A DNA stretch of 64,000 bases, from the NCBI RefSeq assembly GCF_000220065.1, contig NZ_AFQU01000001.1, positions 1,322,001 through 1,386,000 of the forward strand, given 5' to 3'. A model generated the notes under the pieces. The model saw nothing but the letters and a program-made list of their open reading frames with translations. It was not told where the DNA came from and made no database searches. Every line of letters starts with the position of its first letter. Within the stretch, counting starts at the first letter, position 1. Shown in pieces: positions 18,245 through 27,943 of the stretch. This stretch comes from Streptococcus sp. oral taxon 056 str. F0418 (GTDB lineage Bacteria > Bacillota > Bacilli > Lactobacillales > Streptococcaceae). The position numbers and the translations under genes were made by a program.

Positions 18245-19074
18245 ATGGAAACTAAAAAATTACAGCTTTTAAAGTTCTATCATCTGTTGTTTTGGCATTG
18301 TTGACGATTCTTTTTGTATTCCCTTTCTATTGGATTTTGACAGGAGCTTTTAAGTCTCAGCCTGATACGATTATGATTCCGCCTCAGTGGTGGCCATCTA
18401 TGCCAACTATGGAAAACTTCCAGCAACTGATGGTTCAAAACCCAGCCTTGCAATGGATGTGGAATAGTGTCTTCATTTCACTAGCAACCATGCTCTTGGT
18501 TTGTGCAACTTCCTCTTTGGCAGGCTATGTCTTGGCTAAGAAACGGTTCTACGGACAGCGGATTCTCTTTGCTATCTTCATTGCAGCCATGGCTTTGCCT
18601 AAGCAGGTAGTGCTGGTGCCCTTGGTACGGATTGTTAACTTCATGGGAATTCACGATACCTTGGCTGCGGTTATCTTGCCTTTAGTTGGTTGGCCATTCG
18701 GGGTTTTCCTTATGAAGCAGTTTAGTGAAAATATTCCAACGGAACTTCTTGAGTCTGCTAAAATTGACGGTTGTGGAGAAATTCGGACCTTCTGGAGTGT
18801 TGCCTTCCCAATTGTCAAACCAGGGTTTGCTGCTTTGGCAATCTTCACCTTTATCAATACTTGGAATGACTATTTTATGCAGTTAGTCATGCTGACTTCA
18901 CGTCAAAATCTAACAATCTCGCTTGGGGTTGCGACTATGCAGGCTGAGATGGCAACTAACTATGGTCTTATCATGGCTGGTGCAGCTTTAGCAGCAGTGC
19001 CAATCGTTACCGTCTTCTTAGTCTTTCAAAAATCCTTTACTCAGGGAATCACAATGGGAGCTGTCAAGGGTTAG
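18245..19074 (+). CDS. satC: Sialic-acid type ABC transporter permease 2, frameshifted near codon 5
   Basis: A MalG-class permease whose EAA loop reads ESAKIDGCGEIRTFWSVAFP. From ATG 18245, which has AAAGGAG upstream, translation runs into TGA after about 18 codons. Adding one A to the A6 run at 18254-18259 gives METKKITAFKVLSSVVLALL and an open frame of 277 codons to 19074. Without that base only an internal TTG start at 18292 is left, with no ribosome site and part of the first helix missing. All downstream motifs are intact. Confidence 0.83.
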
Positions 19075-19084
19075 GAAGTGGCAT

Positions 19085-19537
19085 ATGTTTTTTGATCAAT
19101 TAGAGAATCTCCCTCGTTATCAAGGGGTACATAAAAATATTGATACGGCCATTGAATATCTTATGACTCATGATTTATCTAGTTTGGATTTGGGGCGCTA
19201 CGATGTAGACGAGGATAGAGTTTTCTTCTTTCTGCAAGAAAACACACTCTGTCAGGAACAAGCTAATAGCTTTGAATTTCATGCCCGATATTTAGATTTG
19301 CATTTTCTCTTAGCCGGTCATGAGATGATTCAGTATGGCTGTCAAGAGAAGGAAGTTTTAGAAGCTTACGACGAGGAACGGGATATTGGCTTTGTAGCTT
19401 GTGACCAAGCTTATCCTTTGCTTTTAGACGGTGTTAATTTTGCCGCATTTTTGACTGGTGAAGCTCATCAGCCTAATCAATTTGCTGGTCAAGAAGAAAT
19501 AGTAAAAAAATGTGTATTCAAGATCTTATTAGACTAA
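19085..19537 (+). CDS. YhcH/YjgK/YiaL-family protein (sialic-acid cluster)
   Basis: A 150-residue cupin-like protein. Conserved residues lie in FEFHARYLDLHFLLAGHEMI, with several histidines that can bind metal. Some members (NanQ) speed sialic-acid anomerisation, and the family is common in sialic-acid clusters. That role fits here but is inferred. A GGAAGTGG-type ribosome site follows the satC stop by a few bases, so it is cotranscribed. Confidence 0.83.
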   Translation: MFFDQLENLPRYQGVHKNIDTAIEYLMTHDLSSLDLGRYDVDEDRVFFFLQENTLCQEQANSFEFHARYLDLHFLLAGHEMIQYGCQEKEVLEAYDEERDIGFVACDQAYPLLLDGVNFAAFLTGEAHQPNQFAGQEEIVKKCVFKILLD

Positions 19538-19563
19538 AGAGTAGAAAATAGAGAGGTCTAGCG

Positions 19564-20229
19564 ATGAAAAAGAAAGGTTCTCAGTTAATAAAATCCATTT
19601 TTGATACAGATAATTTCTTTATGCAAATCTGTGAAAAAATTCTTGATTTGGTAACAGTGAACCTCCTTTTTCTAGTATCCTGTCTGCCAATACTAACCCT
19701 TGGCATAGCCAAAATGAGTCTCTATCAAACCTTGTTTGAAATCAAGAAATCTCGGCGAGTTAGAGTGGCATCGACCTATATGAAAGCATTTCGTGCAAAT
19801 GCTAAGTTGGGATTGAAGCTGGGGTTATTAGAACTTGCGATTGTAGGGATTAGTCTCTTTGATTTATTACTCTTCTGGGGACAAGTGGCTCTTCCTTTTC
19901 AAGTATTAAAGGCAGTTTGCTTGGGATTTATTATCTTTACAGAACTGATTGCTCTAGGTCTTTATCCTTTGGCGGGACATTTTGACATGAGTTTAAAGGA
20001 TAGTCTACAAACAAGTCTAATAGTGGTTAGTTTAAATTTCCCTTGGTTCTTTTTGATGATGGCTATCATGATAGCGATTATCATTGTGGTTTATAGTTCT
20101 GGTTTTGTTTTATTGCTAGGCTGGACGGTTTTCGTCTTTCTTGGCTTTGCAGGGTTAGGATTTCTACAAATTGGAATTTTAGAAAAGATTTTTGGGAAAT
20201 ATGAAAATGAGAAGTTTATAAAAGAGTAA
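19564..20229 (+). CDS. DUF624/YesL-family membrane protein
   Basis: A 221-residue protein with about five hydrophobic helices after the N-terminal block ICEKILDLVTVNLLFLVSCL. It resembles YesL-type proteins that sit next to sugar ABC transporters in Firmicutes. Its function is unknown; it may assist the adjacent transporter. It lies between the YhcH-like gene and nanA in the same operon, with AGAGAGG before the ATG. Confidence 0.8.
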   Translation: MKKKGSQLIKSIFDTDNFFMQICEKILDLVTVNLLFLVSCLPILTLGIAKMSLYQTLFEIKKSRRVRVASTYMKAFRANAKLGLKLGLLELAIVGISLFDLLLFWGQVALPFQVLKAVCLGFIIFTELIALGLYPLAGHFDMSLKDSLQTSLIVVSLNFPWFFLMMAIMIAIIIVVYSSGFVLLLGWTVFVFLGFAGLGFLQIGILEKIFGKYENEKFIKE

Positions 20230-20242
20230 ATTGGAGAATAAG

Positions 20243-21159
20243 ATGAAAAATTTAAAAAATATGAAGGTGTCATTCCGGCTTTTTACGCCTGCTATGACGA
20301 GGAAGGTAAAATCAGTCCAGAGAGGACTCGCGCTTTAGTGGAATATTTCATCGCCAAGGGCGTGCAAGGTCTTTATGTCAACGGTTCTTCGGGCGAGTGT
20401 ATCTATCTGAGTGTAGAAGACCGAAAACAGGTTCTAGAAGAAGTGATGAAAGTTGCTAAGGGGCGTCTGACTATCATTGCTCATGTGGCTTGCAATAATA
20501 CTAAAGACAGTGTGGAGCTGGCTCGTCATGCCGAAAGTTTGGGTGTGGATGCCATTGCAGCTATTCCGCCAATTTATTTCCGTTTGCCAGAGTATTCGGT
20601 TGCCCAATATTGGAATGACATCAGTGCGGCAGCGCCTAATACTGATTTCGTGATTTACAATATTCCTCAACTGGCTGGTGTAGCCTTGACTCCTAGCCTT
20701 TATAAGGAAATGCTCAAGAATGAGCGCGTGATTGGTGTGAAGAACTCTTCAATGCCGGTGCAGGATATTCAGACCTTTGTAGCTCTTGGGGGAGAAGATC
20801 ATGTAGTCTTTAATGGTCCAGATGAGCAATTCTTAGGTGGCCGTCTCATGGGTGCTGCAGCCGGTATCGGTGGTACATACGGAGCTATGCCAGAACTCTT
20901 TCTCAAACTCAATCAACTGATTGCTGACAAGGAATTGGAACGTGCTAAAGAGTTGCAATATGCGATTAATGCCATCATCGGAAAATTAACCAGCGCCCAC
21001 GGCAATATGTACGCTGTTATTAAGGGTGTTTTGGAAATTAACGAAGACTTGACCATCGGATCTGTCCGCTCTCCTCTGACACCAGTGCAAGAAAGTGATT
21101 GGCCAATTGTGGAAGAAGCTGCTCAGTTGATTAGACAAACCAAGGAGCAATTTTTATAA
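20243..21159 (+). CDS. nanA: N-acetylneuraminate lyase, frameshifted near codon 5
   Basis: A DapA-superfamily aldolase that splits Neu5Ac to ManNAc and pyruvate. YVNGSSGEC is the GxxGE-type carboxylate-binding loop, FVIYNIPQLAG holds the catalytic tyrosine, and RVIGVKNSS holds the Schiff-base lysine. From ATG 20243, with GGAG before it, the frame closes after about 30 codons. One more A in the A6 run at 20254-20259 gives MKNLKKYEGVIPAFYACYDE and a 306-codon gene, the normal length. The internal GTG at 20338 would delete the first strand of the barrel, so it is not a real start. Confidence 0.86.
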
Positions 21160-21192
21160 GCAACAGGATAAACACTAGAGAGAAGGTGTGCT

Positions 21193-22077
21193 ATGAAAAA
21201 CTATGTTGCTATTGATATTGGTGGTACCAATATCAAGTATGGCTTAATCGACGAGGCAGAAACCTTGGTGGAAGCACATGAAATGCCGACGGAGGCCCAC
21301 AAAGGCGGTCCGGGAATTATGCAAAAGGTTGAAAGCATTGTTGCAGGCTATTTAGAAAAAGGACCTCTGGCTGGGATTTGTATTTCTTCGGCTGGCATGG
21401 TGGATCCAGACAAGGGTGAAATTTTCTATGCTGGGCCGCAGATTCCGAATTACGCTGGGACCCAGTTCAAAAAAGTGCTGGAAGAAAACTTTTCCCTGCC
21501 TTGTGAGATTGAAAATGATGTCAACTGTGCTGGTCTGGCGGAGGCTATGTCGGGCAGTGGCAAGGGAGCCCAGATTGCCCTTTGTTTGACAATCGGTACA
21601 GGTATTGGAGGTTGTCTGGTCGTAGATGGTCAGGTCTTCCATGGCTTTAGTAACTCTGCCTGTGAGGTCGGTTACCTGCATCTACCGGACGGAGCCTTTC
21701 AGGATGTGGCATCTACAACTGCTTTGGTCAATTACGTGGCTGAGCTACACGGAGAAGACGCAGAGCATTGGAATGGCCGTCGGATTTTCAAAGAAGCGAC
21801 TGAGGGCAATAAACTCTGTATTGAGGGCATCGATCGTATGGTTGGCTATCTGGGTCAAGGAATTGCTAATATCTGCTATGTCGTTAATCCGGAAGTTGTT
21901 ATTCTAGGAGGCGGCATTATGGGCCAAGAAGCTATTCTTAGGCCACGTATTCAGGCGGCTTTGCAGGAAGCTTTAGTCCCAAGCATTGCTGACAAAACCG
22001 AACTGGCCTTTGCTCATCATCAAAATACTGCGGGTATGTTTGGCGCTTATTATCATTTCAAGAATAGGCAAAATTAA
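21193..22077 (+). CDS. nanK: ROK-family kinase, probable N-acetylmannosamine kinase
   Basis: A 294-residue sugar kinase. AIDIGGTNIKYGLID is the N-terminal phosphate-binding block, IENDVNCAGLAE holds the catalytic aspartate, and LTIGTGIGGCLVVDG is the second ATP loop. The usual ROK zinc motif CxCGxxGC is not present: the region reads NSACEVGYLHLPDG, common in the nan-type subgroup. Phosphorylating ManNAc after NanA fits the operon; the substrate is inferred. AGAGAAGG precedes the ATG. Confidence 0.88.
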   Translation: MKNYVAIDIGGTNIKYGLIDEAETLVEAHEMPTEAHKGGPGIMQKVESIVAGYLEKGPLAGICISSAGMVDPDKGEIFYAGPQIPNYAGTQFKKVLEENFSLPCEIENDVNCAGLAEAMSGSGKGAQIALCLTIGTGIGGCLVVDGQVFHGFSNSACEVGYLHLPDGAFQDVASTTALVNYVAELHGEDAEHWNGRRIFKEATEGNKLCIEGIDRMVGYLGQGIANICYVVNPEVVILGGGIMGQEAILRPRIQAALQEALVPSIADKTELAFAHHQNTAGMFGAYYHFKNRQN

Positions 22078-22080
22078 AAG

Positions 22081-22108
22081 ACCGAGGCAAATATTTGTCT
22101 CGGTTTTA
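22081..22108 (+). terminator. Terminator of the nan operon
   Basis: ACCGAGGCAAA (22081-22091) pairs with TTTGTCTCGGT (22094-22104), then TTT. Confidence 0.85.
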
Positions 22109-22145
22109 TTTTATATATGCTCCTTAATGAAGTTTTTGAAAAACT

Positions 22146-22997
22146 TTATCTTTTGTTGGTATTTCGGCGATAGTATCCATTTAATTTTTGATTTTCCCAA
22201 AAGCTATTAAAGATTTTTTCTTTCTTTTCCCGATTAATTTCCAGGAAGAAGGCGTAGATAAGATCAATCATTAACAACATGGGGAATTGCGCAGAGATTC
22301 GCAGGATAAACTCAGGATTATTCTGAATGGCAACAGCAACGACTTCGGTAAAATCTTCTTTAAATTTTTCAGGTAGTCCCGTTATCAGAACCGTTTTTGC
22401 TCCCATATTTTTAGCATCTATCAAGCTATCAATGATGGATTGAGTCTGTCCAGAGAGAGAAAATCCAATCACTAGACAATTTTCATCCAGAATACTAGTT
22501 GTCCAAGCAAAACCGTCTTGATCAGTCAGAGCTTCGCAAACGACCCCTAGTCTCATAAAGCGTAGCTTCATATCGCGTGCTACTAAGCCTGAGCTTCCAG
22601 TCCCAAAGAAGTAAACGCGATCTGCTTTTTCGATTAAGGAAGCGACTCTCTGAAGTTTTTCTTCATCGATCATCTCTTCTGTTTGAATTCGAATTTGTGT
22701 GTAATTTCGTAAGACTCGTCGTGATAAATCGTGATGTGGAGGAGTAAATTCTTCCTTTTTTTCTGAGATCTGTTGTTGATATTGAAATTTAAACTCTCGG
22801 TAGCCTATAAATCCGCATTTTTTAGCGAAACGAGTCAAGGCAGCTTGGGAAATATGCAGATGCTGACTAACCCGGAATGAAGATAAATCGTCTGAAATGT
22901 TTTGAGATTTCAAGAAATATTGAGCAATTTCCTTTTCTAAGTCAGTCATTTTGTCAAGATTATTTTCGATGATTTCTAAAACGTGTTTTTTATCCAT
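22146..22997 (-). CDS. nanR: RpiR-family transcriptional regulator of the nan cluster
   Basis: About 283 residues. The N-terminal helix-turn-helix domain (residues 1-77) contains VSQHLHISQAALTRFAKKCG. The C-terminal SIS domain binds phosphosugars, with VYFFGTGSSGLVARDMKLRF and GFSLSGQTQSIID. The start is ATG 22997, with GGGGGATC before it; an ATG 18 bases earlier has no ribosome site. It is convergent with nanK and probably senses ManNAc-6-P or another pathway sugar phosphate. Its promoter region holds GAAAGCGCTCTA at 23019-23030, close to the sequence at the nan promoter. Confidence 0.88.
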   Translation of the reverse strand: MDKKHVLEIIENNLDKMTDLEKEIAQYFLKSQNISDDLSSFRVSQHLHISQAALTRFAKKCGFIGYREFKFQYQQQISEKKEEFTPPHHDLSRRVLRNYTQIRIQTEEMIDEEKLQRVASLIEKADRVYFFGTGSSGLVARDMKLRFMRLGVVCEALTDQDGFAWTTSILDENCLVIGFSLSGQTQSIIDSLIDAKNMGAKTVLITGLPEKFKEDFTEVVAVAIQNNPEFILRISAQFPMLLMIDLIYAFFLEINREKKEKIFNSFWENQKLNGYYRRNTNKR

Positions 22998-23167
22998 TGA
23001 TCCCCCTAAAAACAAAAAGAAAGCGCTCTATATGTTTATATTATAACATATTTGATGCGAATTAGTTGTATATTTTTAGTGGAAGAAAAAGGACTTTTAA
23101 GGTTTGTGTCGAAAGATAAATAATTAGAACAATCCATGAAAAGACTATGACGAATAAAGGGCAAATG

Positions 23168-23176
23168 TGCTATAAT
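23168..23176 (+). promoter_or_regulatory. Extended -10 promoter of the V-ATPase operon
   Basis: TGC-TATAAT at 23168-23176, about 43 bases before the first ATG. AAAGGAGATGATAG supplies the ribosome site. Confidence 0.7.
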
Positions 23177-23218
23177 TTACACAAGTAGAACTTACAGCCC
23201 AAAGGAGATGATAGGGTT

Positions 23219-23541
23219 ATGGAAAATACTACACTAGAAAAAATGCAAGAAATCGAGCAGGCGGCAGAAGAAGTGCTATCTGAATATGATAACCAAATAA
23301 CAATGCTTCGAGATCAGCAGGAAGAAAAGCTGAAAAGTTTGAGTTTAGCCTATGATCAAGAGACAGCTGCCACTGTTCAGAGTTTGATAGAAAAGAAAAA
23401 AAGGAGATTGAAAGCTTAGAGCAAGATGTAGCTGTGACGATTCAAAAGAACCAGGAAAAAGTGGAAGCTGCACTAACAGATAAAAAAGCGGATTTAGTGC
23501 AAGCCATCGTAGATAAGGTGGTAAAGAGATATGGCCATTAG
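23219..23541 (+). CDS. V-type ATPase peripheral stalk subunit G/H, frameshifted at codon ~61
   Basis: A 107-residue coiled-coil subunit (called NtpF in Enterococcus hirae) that pairs with subunit E in the stator. It is nearly all Glu, Lys, Gln and Ala, as expected. The frame from ATG 23219 stops after 66 codons. One more A in the A7 run at 23396-23402 restores 108 codons ending at 23541, with KKKEIESLEQDVAVTIQ after the shift. The restored end overlaps the ntpI start by 11 bases, the tight packing seen elsewhere in this operon, which argues that the longer frame is the real gene. Confidence 0.8.
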
Positions 23542-25483
23542 TGTAATGCAGCATTTGTCTTTGATTTTACCAAAAGAGCTGTTAGATCCACTTCTTTTTT
23601 ATCTACAGGATCTGCAAATAGTACAGCTGAACGATTTACATCAAGAAAAAGATTGGCAGTCGGCTTTTGAGCGGTCCTTGGTTGGACGATCGGATGAAAC
23701 TTTGACTTTACAAGAGTTAAAGAAGCGTCAGGAGCTGATAGAGAGGTTAATAGTAGATTTAGAGGCATTTGTACCTAAAAAAAAGTTATTTGAGAAGCTG
23801 TCAGAAAAGCCAATGGAGTTGTTTTTGTCGGATATAGAGAAAAAGGGAGCTGAGTGCGATGAGGAGTCTCTGGTCCAAAGTATTCGGCATCAGCTACAAA
23901 CTTTAAGCCAACTACAAGATCAACTTGAAACGAACCAGTTAGAATATGAGGCCCTAGAAAAATGGGAAAATTTGGATATTACACCGTCAACTCTTCAGCA
24001 ATTTAGGCATATTCGGGGGCTAGTAGGTGTTATTCCTAATCAAGCAGATGATTCGTGGCGAGTAGCTCTAGAAAATTACCCTGATTTAGACTATCAGGAA
24101 ATATTTGTAAGGGACACAGAACGTGGTCTGGTACTCCTTTATCGTGGAGGTCAGTACGAGCAAATTCATCCTTTTTTACAAGATTTACAATTTAAGCAAT
24201 TCGACTATGAGTATCCTGAATTACCGAGAGAGCGCTTAGCGATGCTCCAGCATGATATGAACGAGCAGATGGAGCGTATAGCTACTCTTAAAGCAAGTTT
24301 AGTCGCGTCAAAATCGCAACTTGATCAGTTGAAAATCCAGTTGGACTATATTTGTAATCTGTATTCTCGTCAAGAAATGAAATGCCAACTGGCTAGTACA
24401 AAATATCTTGTAGCCTTGGAAGGTTGGATCGAGAGAGATCAAGTTTCAGTTTTGGAGGCCTGCTTGAAGGAGCAGTTTGGCCAGAGTATTCTCATTCTGA
24501 CGAGAGAGATCAGGTCAGATGAAGAATATAGAGTCCCAACTAAGCTCAAAAACAATGCCTTAGTTGAACCTTTTGAGCTGGTGACAGCGATGTATTCTCT
24601 GCCTAAATATGGCGACAAAGACCCCACACCTCTTGTATCCTTGTTTTATTTCATCTTCTTTGGCATGATGGTGGCAGATATTGGATATGGCCTATTGCTT
24701 TTTGTAGCAACCAGCCTAGCCCTGCGCTTCTTTTATGTCAAACCAGATTTGGCGAAGAGTCTTCGCTTTTTCCGACTGCTAGGAGTTGCGGTTATGATTT
24801 GGGGGTTGGTGTATGGTTCCTTTTTAGGATTTGAACTCCCCTTTGCCTTGATTAGCACCAGTACAGATATTATGACGATTTTAGTAATATCGGTGATTTT
24901 CGGGTTTATGACGATTTTAGCTGGCCTTTGGCTGAGTGGAACTAAGAACCTGCGTTTGAAAGATTATGGAGAGGCCTATAACAGTGGCTTTGCTTGGATT
25001 TTGATTTTGTTGGGGCTGCTTTTCATAGTCTTAGGAAAACTCTTTCCTGCCTTGGCTATCTTAGCTCCGATCGGTCAATGGCTAGCCATCTTAAATGCAC
25101 TTGGTATTCTAGTAGTGTCGGTGGTCACGAGTAAGAAAATCACAGGTTTGATTGCCGGTTTGTTTAATCTCTATAATATTAGCAGCTATGTAGGAGATCT
25201 GGTTAGTTTTACTCGACTGATGGCCTTGGGGTTGGCTGGAGCGAGCATGGGCTCAGCTTTTAATTTGATCGTCAGTCTTTTCCCGCCTATCGGACGTTAT
25301 ACGGTTGGGATTGTGACCTTCGTCCTATTACATCTGGTCAACATGTCCCTGGCTTTTCTATCAGGCTATGTCCACAGTGCTCGTCTGATTTTTGTGGAAT
25401 TCTTTGGTAAATTTTATGATGGCGGTGGCAAAGCTTTCACACCCCTAAAACCAGAAGAAAAATATATCAAACATAAAAAATAA
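23531..25483 (+). CDS. ntpI: V-type ATPase subunit I (membrane arm)
   Basis: A 650-residue two-part protein. The first ~350 residues are soluble and helical with coiled-coil segments, forming the stator arm. The C-terminal half has about seven to eight membrane helices. FFGMMVADIGYGLLL and NISSYVGDLVSFTRLMALGLAG hold the conserved region with the essential arginine next to the rotor ring. It contains an A8 run (codons PKKKL near 23777) that is not shifted. ATG 23531 overlaps the preceding stalk gene. Confidence 0.95.
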   Translation: MAISVMQHLSLILPKELLDPLLFYLQDLQIVQLNDLHQEKDWQSAFERSLVGRSDETLTLQELKKRQELIERLIVDLEAFVPKKKLFEKLSEKPMELFLSDIEKKGAECDEESLVQSIRHQLQTLSQLQDQLETNQLEYEALEKWENLDITPSTLQQFRHIRGLVGVIPNQADDSWRVALENYPDLDYQEIFVRDTERGLVLLYRGGQYEQIHPFLQDLQFKQFDYEYPELPRERLAMLQHDMNEQMERIATLKASLVASKSQLDQLKIQLDYICNLYSRQEMKCQLASTKYLVALEGWIERDQVSVLEACLKEQFGQSILILTREIRSDEEYRVPTKLKNNALVEPFELVTAMYSLPKYGDKDPTPLVSLFYFIFFGMMVADIGYGLLLFVATSLALRFFYVKPDLAKSLRFFRLLGVAVMIWGLVYGSFLGFELPFALISTSTDIMTILVISVIFGFMTILAGLWLSGTKNLRLKDYGEAYNSGFAWILILLGLLFIVLGKLFPALAILAPIGQWLAILNALGILVVSVVTSKKITGLIAGLFNLYNISSYVGDLVSFTRLMALGLAGASMGSAFNLIVSLFPPIGRYTVGIVTFVLLHLVNMSLAFLSGYVHSARLIFVEFFGKFYDGGGKAFTPLKPEEKYIKHKK

Positions 25484-25511
25484 GCATTCTATATGACTAG
25501 AAATGGAGTAA

Positions 25512-25997
<486 letters not shown>

Positions 25998-26014
25998 GCG
26001 TCAAGGAGGCCATT

Positions 26015-26605
26015 ATGGGAAGTCATTCTGAACTCAGGACTTCTGTCTTGAAGCAGGCCCACGAAAAGGGGTGTCTGCTCTTGGCCGAGGCTACTGAGAA
26101 AATAGAACAGGAAGCCAAGGAACGTGAGGCTCAGCTGGTTCGGCAAAAACTTAGCCAGCGGGAGCAGCAGCTGAAAGAAATCAGCCGGCGCAGTCAGCGC
26201 GATATTCAGCAGCTGGAAAATCAAAAGCGCCAGTCTACTCTGGTCATCAAGCAGCGGGTTCTCAGAGAGCTTTTTGAGGAAGCCTATGCTCAGATGGCAG
26301 CTTGGTCACCAGCTGAAGAAGAGCATTTTCTGAAGAGTGTCCTGGCTAAATACCCAGAGAAAGAGTTGGCACTGACTTTCGGTGCTCTATCAGCTGAGAA
26401 ATTTAGCTCCAGCCAGTTAGAAGACTTGAAAAAATCCTTTCCGCAAGTACACTTTTCAGACCAGTTTATAGCCGATCAGGCAGGCTTTGTGCTGAGCCAA
26501 GGTCGGGTGGATGATAGTTATCTCTATCGTGACTTGCTGGACTCTGTCTGGCAGGAGGAAAGCTACCGTCTGGCTCAGGATATTTTCAAAGACCAGGCAG
26601 AATAG
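26015..26605 (+). CDS. ntpE: V-type ATPase subunit E (peripheral stalk)
   Basis: A 196-residue protein. The N-terminal half is a long charged coiled coil (about residues 20-85, rich in Glu, Gln, Lys) and the C-terminal half is a globular domain. It pairs with subunit G/H to hold the A3B3 head. CAAGGAGG precedes the ATG, 17 bases after ntpK. By eye the GC content rises from this gene onward compared with ntpI and ntpK. Confidence 0.9.
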   Translation: MGSHSELRTSVLKQAHEKGCLLLAEATEKIEQEAKEREAQLVRQKLSQREQQLKEISRRSQRDIQQLENQKRQSTLVIKQRVLRELFEEAYAQMAAWSPAEEEHFLKSVLAKYPEKELALTFGALSAEKFSSSQLEDLKKSFPQVHFSDQFIADQAGFVLSQGRVDDSYLYRDLLDSVWQEESYRLAQDIFKDQAE

Positions 26606-26615
26606 GAGGCGGACC

Positions 26616-27629
26616 ATGAGTGAAACAAGCTTCTCTCAAGTCAATACAGCCATTAGTGTGCAGGAGGCTTCCTTTTTGACGCCCCAGCAATATGAACAGT
26701 TGCTACAGGCTGACGATGCTGACAGCCGTTCAGCTCTTCTGCAGGGAACGGTCTATGCCATGGATGCTGAAGCGATTAAGGATCTCAATGCCATTGAGCA
26801 AGTACTGATGAAGCATTTGTATTCCGTTTATAATTGGGCGCTTGAGATCAGTCCTAGTAAGGAGCTGGTAGAGATTTTCACGCTCCGCTATACTTACCAC
26901 AATCTCAAGGTTTTTCTCAAGGGTCGGGCGACAGGTCAGTCCTTGGAGCATTTGTTGATGCCGGTGGGGACCTATTCGCTGGAGGTTTTGGAGCACCTAG
27001 TCATGGCCTTTTCGGCTGAGTATTGTCCAGATTTCATGCTGGACGAGGTGCTTGCGACCTGGCAAGAATACCAGGATTATCAGGATGTGCGCGTGCTTGA
27101 GATTGGTATGGACATGGCTTATTTCCAGAATCTCAAGCGCCTGACACAGGAGCTGGAAGATGACCGTCTGTTGCAGCTGGTGAATCTGACTATTGATTTT
27201 TACAATGCTATCACCGTCAAGCGGGCTGTTGGTTTGGGAAAACCGCGCAGCTTTATGAGGCAGCTCCTGTCTGATGAGGGAAGTCTTTCTGCTGCCAACT
27301 GGATTGCCATGGCAGAGCAGGGGGATTTTTTGACCTGGTTTAGCCAGATCAATCCCTGTGGTTACGATCTGGAACTACGCTCCTATGAGGAAAAAATGCG
27401 GAACCAGACTTTGACGACGGTAGAGCTAGAATATCTAGCGGACCTCTTGCAGGCTAAGTTGCTGGCGGCTGGTCAGTTTGAGACAGATGGCCCGCTCCCT
27501 CTTGCCCGCTATTTGCTGGGTAAGGAGCTAGAAGTAAAGAATCTGCGGCTGATTTTGACAGGAATGGACAATCAGTTGCCAGTAGAGCTTATCAGAGAAA
27601 GGATGCGACCGATTTATGGACAAGACTAG
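26616..27629 (+). CDS. ntpC: V-type ATPase subunit C/d
   Basis: About 337 residues, helical, the funnel-shaped adaptor that sits on the K ring and receives the central shaft. It shows LKVFLKGRATGQSLEHLL and YHNLK-type helices typical of the V0D/AC39 family. ATG 26616 is chosen: AGGAGG lies just before it and the product starts MSETSFSQ. An in-frame ATG 105 bases upstream lies deep within ntpE. Its 3' end overlaps the next gene by 14 bases. Confidence 0.92.
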   Translation: MSETSFSQVNTAISVQEASFLTPQQYEQLLQADDADSRSALLQGTVYAMDAEAIKDLNAIEQVLMKHLYSVYNWALEISPSKELVEIFTLRYTYHNLKVFLKGRATGQSLEHLLMPVGTYSLEVLEHLVMAFSAEYCPDFMLDEVLATWQEYQDYQDVRVLEIGMDMAYFQNLKRLTQELEDDRLLQLVNLTIDFYNAITVKRAVGLGKPRSFMRQLLSDEGSLSAANWIAMAEQGDFLTWFSQINPCGYDLELRSYEEKMRNQTLTTVELEYLADLLQAKLLAAGQFETDGPLPLARYLLGKELEVKNLRLILTGMDNQLPVELIRERMRPIYGQD

Positions 27630-27936
27630 CTACAAGATTGCTGTCGTGGGGAATCGTGATACTATTCTCCCTTTTAAGCTGATTGGTTTTCAGACCTTTC
27701 CGGTTAAGGAAGCTCAGGAGACGGTCCATACCCTGCGTCGGCTCGCCCGTGAAGATTTTGGCATTATCTATCTGACGGAGGATATGGCTGCGGATATTCC
27801 AGAAACCCTGGCCTACTATGATCAGTTGGAGATTCCTGCTCTTGTGCTCATTCCTACTCATAAGGGGAGCACGGGACTGGCTCTTTCGCGGATTCATGAA
27901 AATGTCGAAAAGGCTGTCGGACAAGATATATTGTGA
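27616..27936 (+). CDS. ntpG: V-type ATPase subunit F
   Basis: A 106-residue Rossmann-like shaft subunit (NtpG in E. hirae naming). YKIAVVGNRDTILPFKLIGF at the N-terminus and FGIIYLTEDMA in the middle are diagnostic. It binds subunit D in the rotor. The ATG lies within the end of ntpC. The next gene, a GNAT acetyltransferase, begins eight bases later. Confidence 0.92.
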   Translation: MDKTSYKIAVVGNRDTILPFKLIGFQTFPVKEAQETVHTLRRLAREDFGIIYLTEDMAADIPETLAYYDQLEIPALVLIPTHKGSTGLALSRIHENVEKAVGQDIL

Positions 27937-27943
27937 GGTTTTT

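Noticed and set aside
27818-27943. Longer GNAT start at 27818 inside subunit F
   Set aside because: It overlaps subunit F by over 100 bases without a ribosome site; ATG 27944 fits better.
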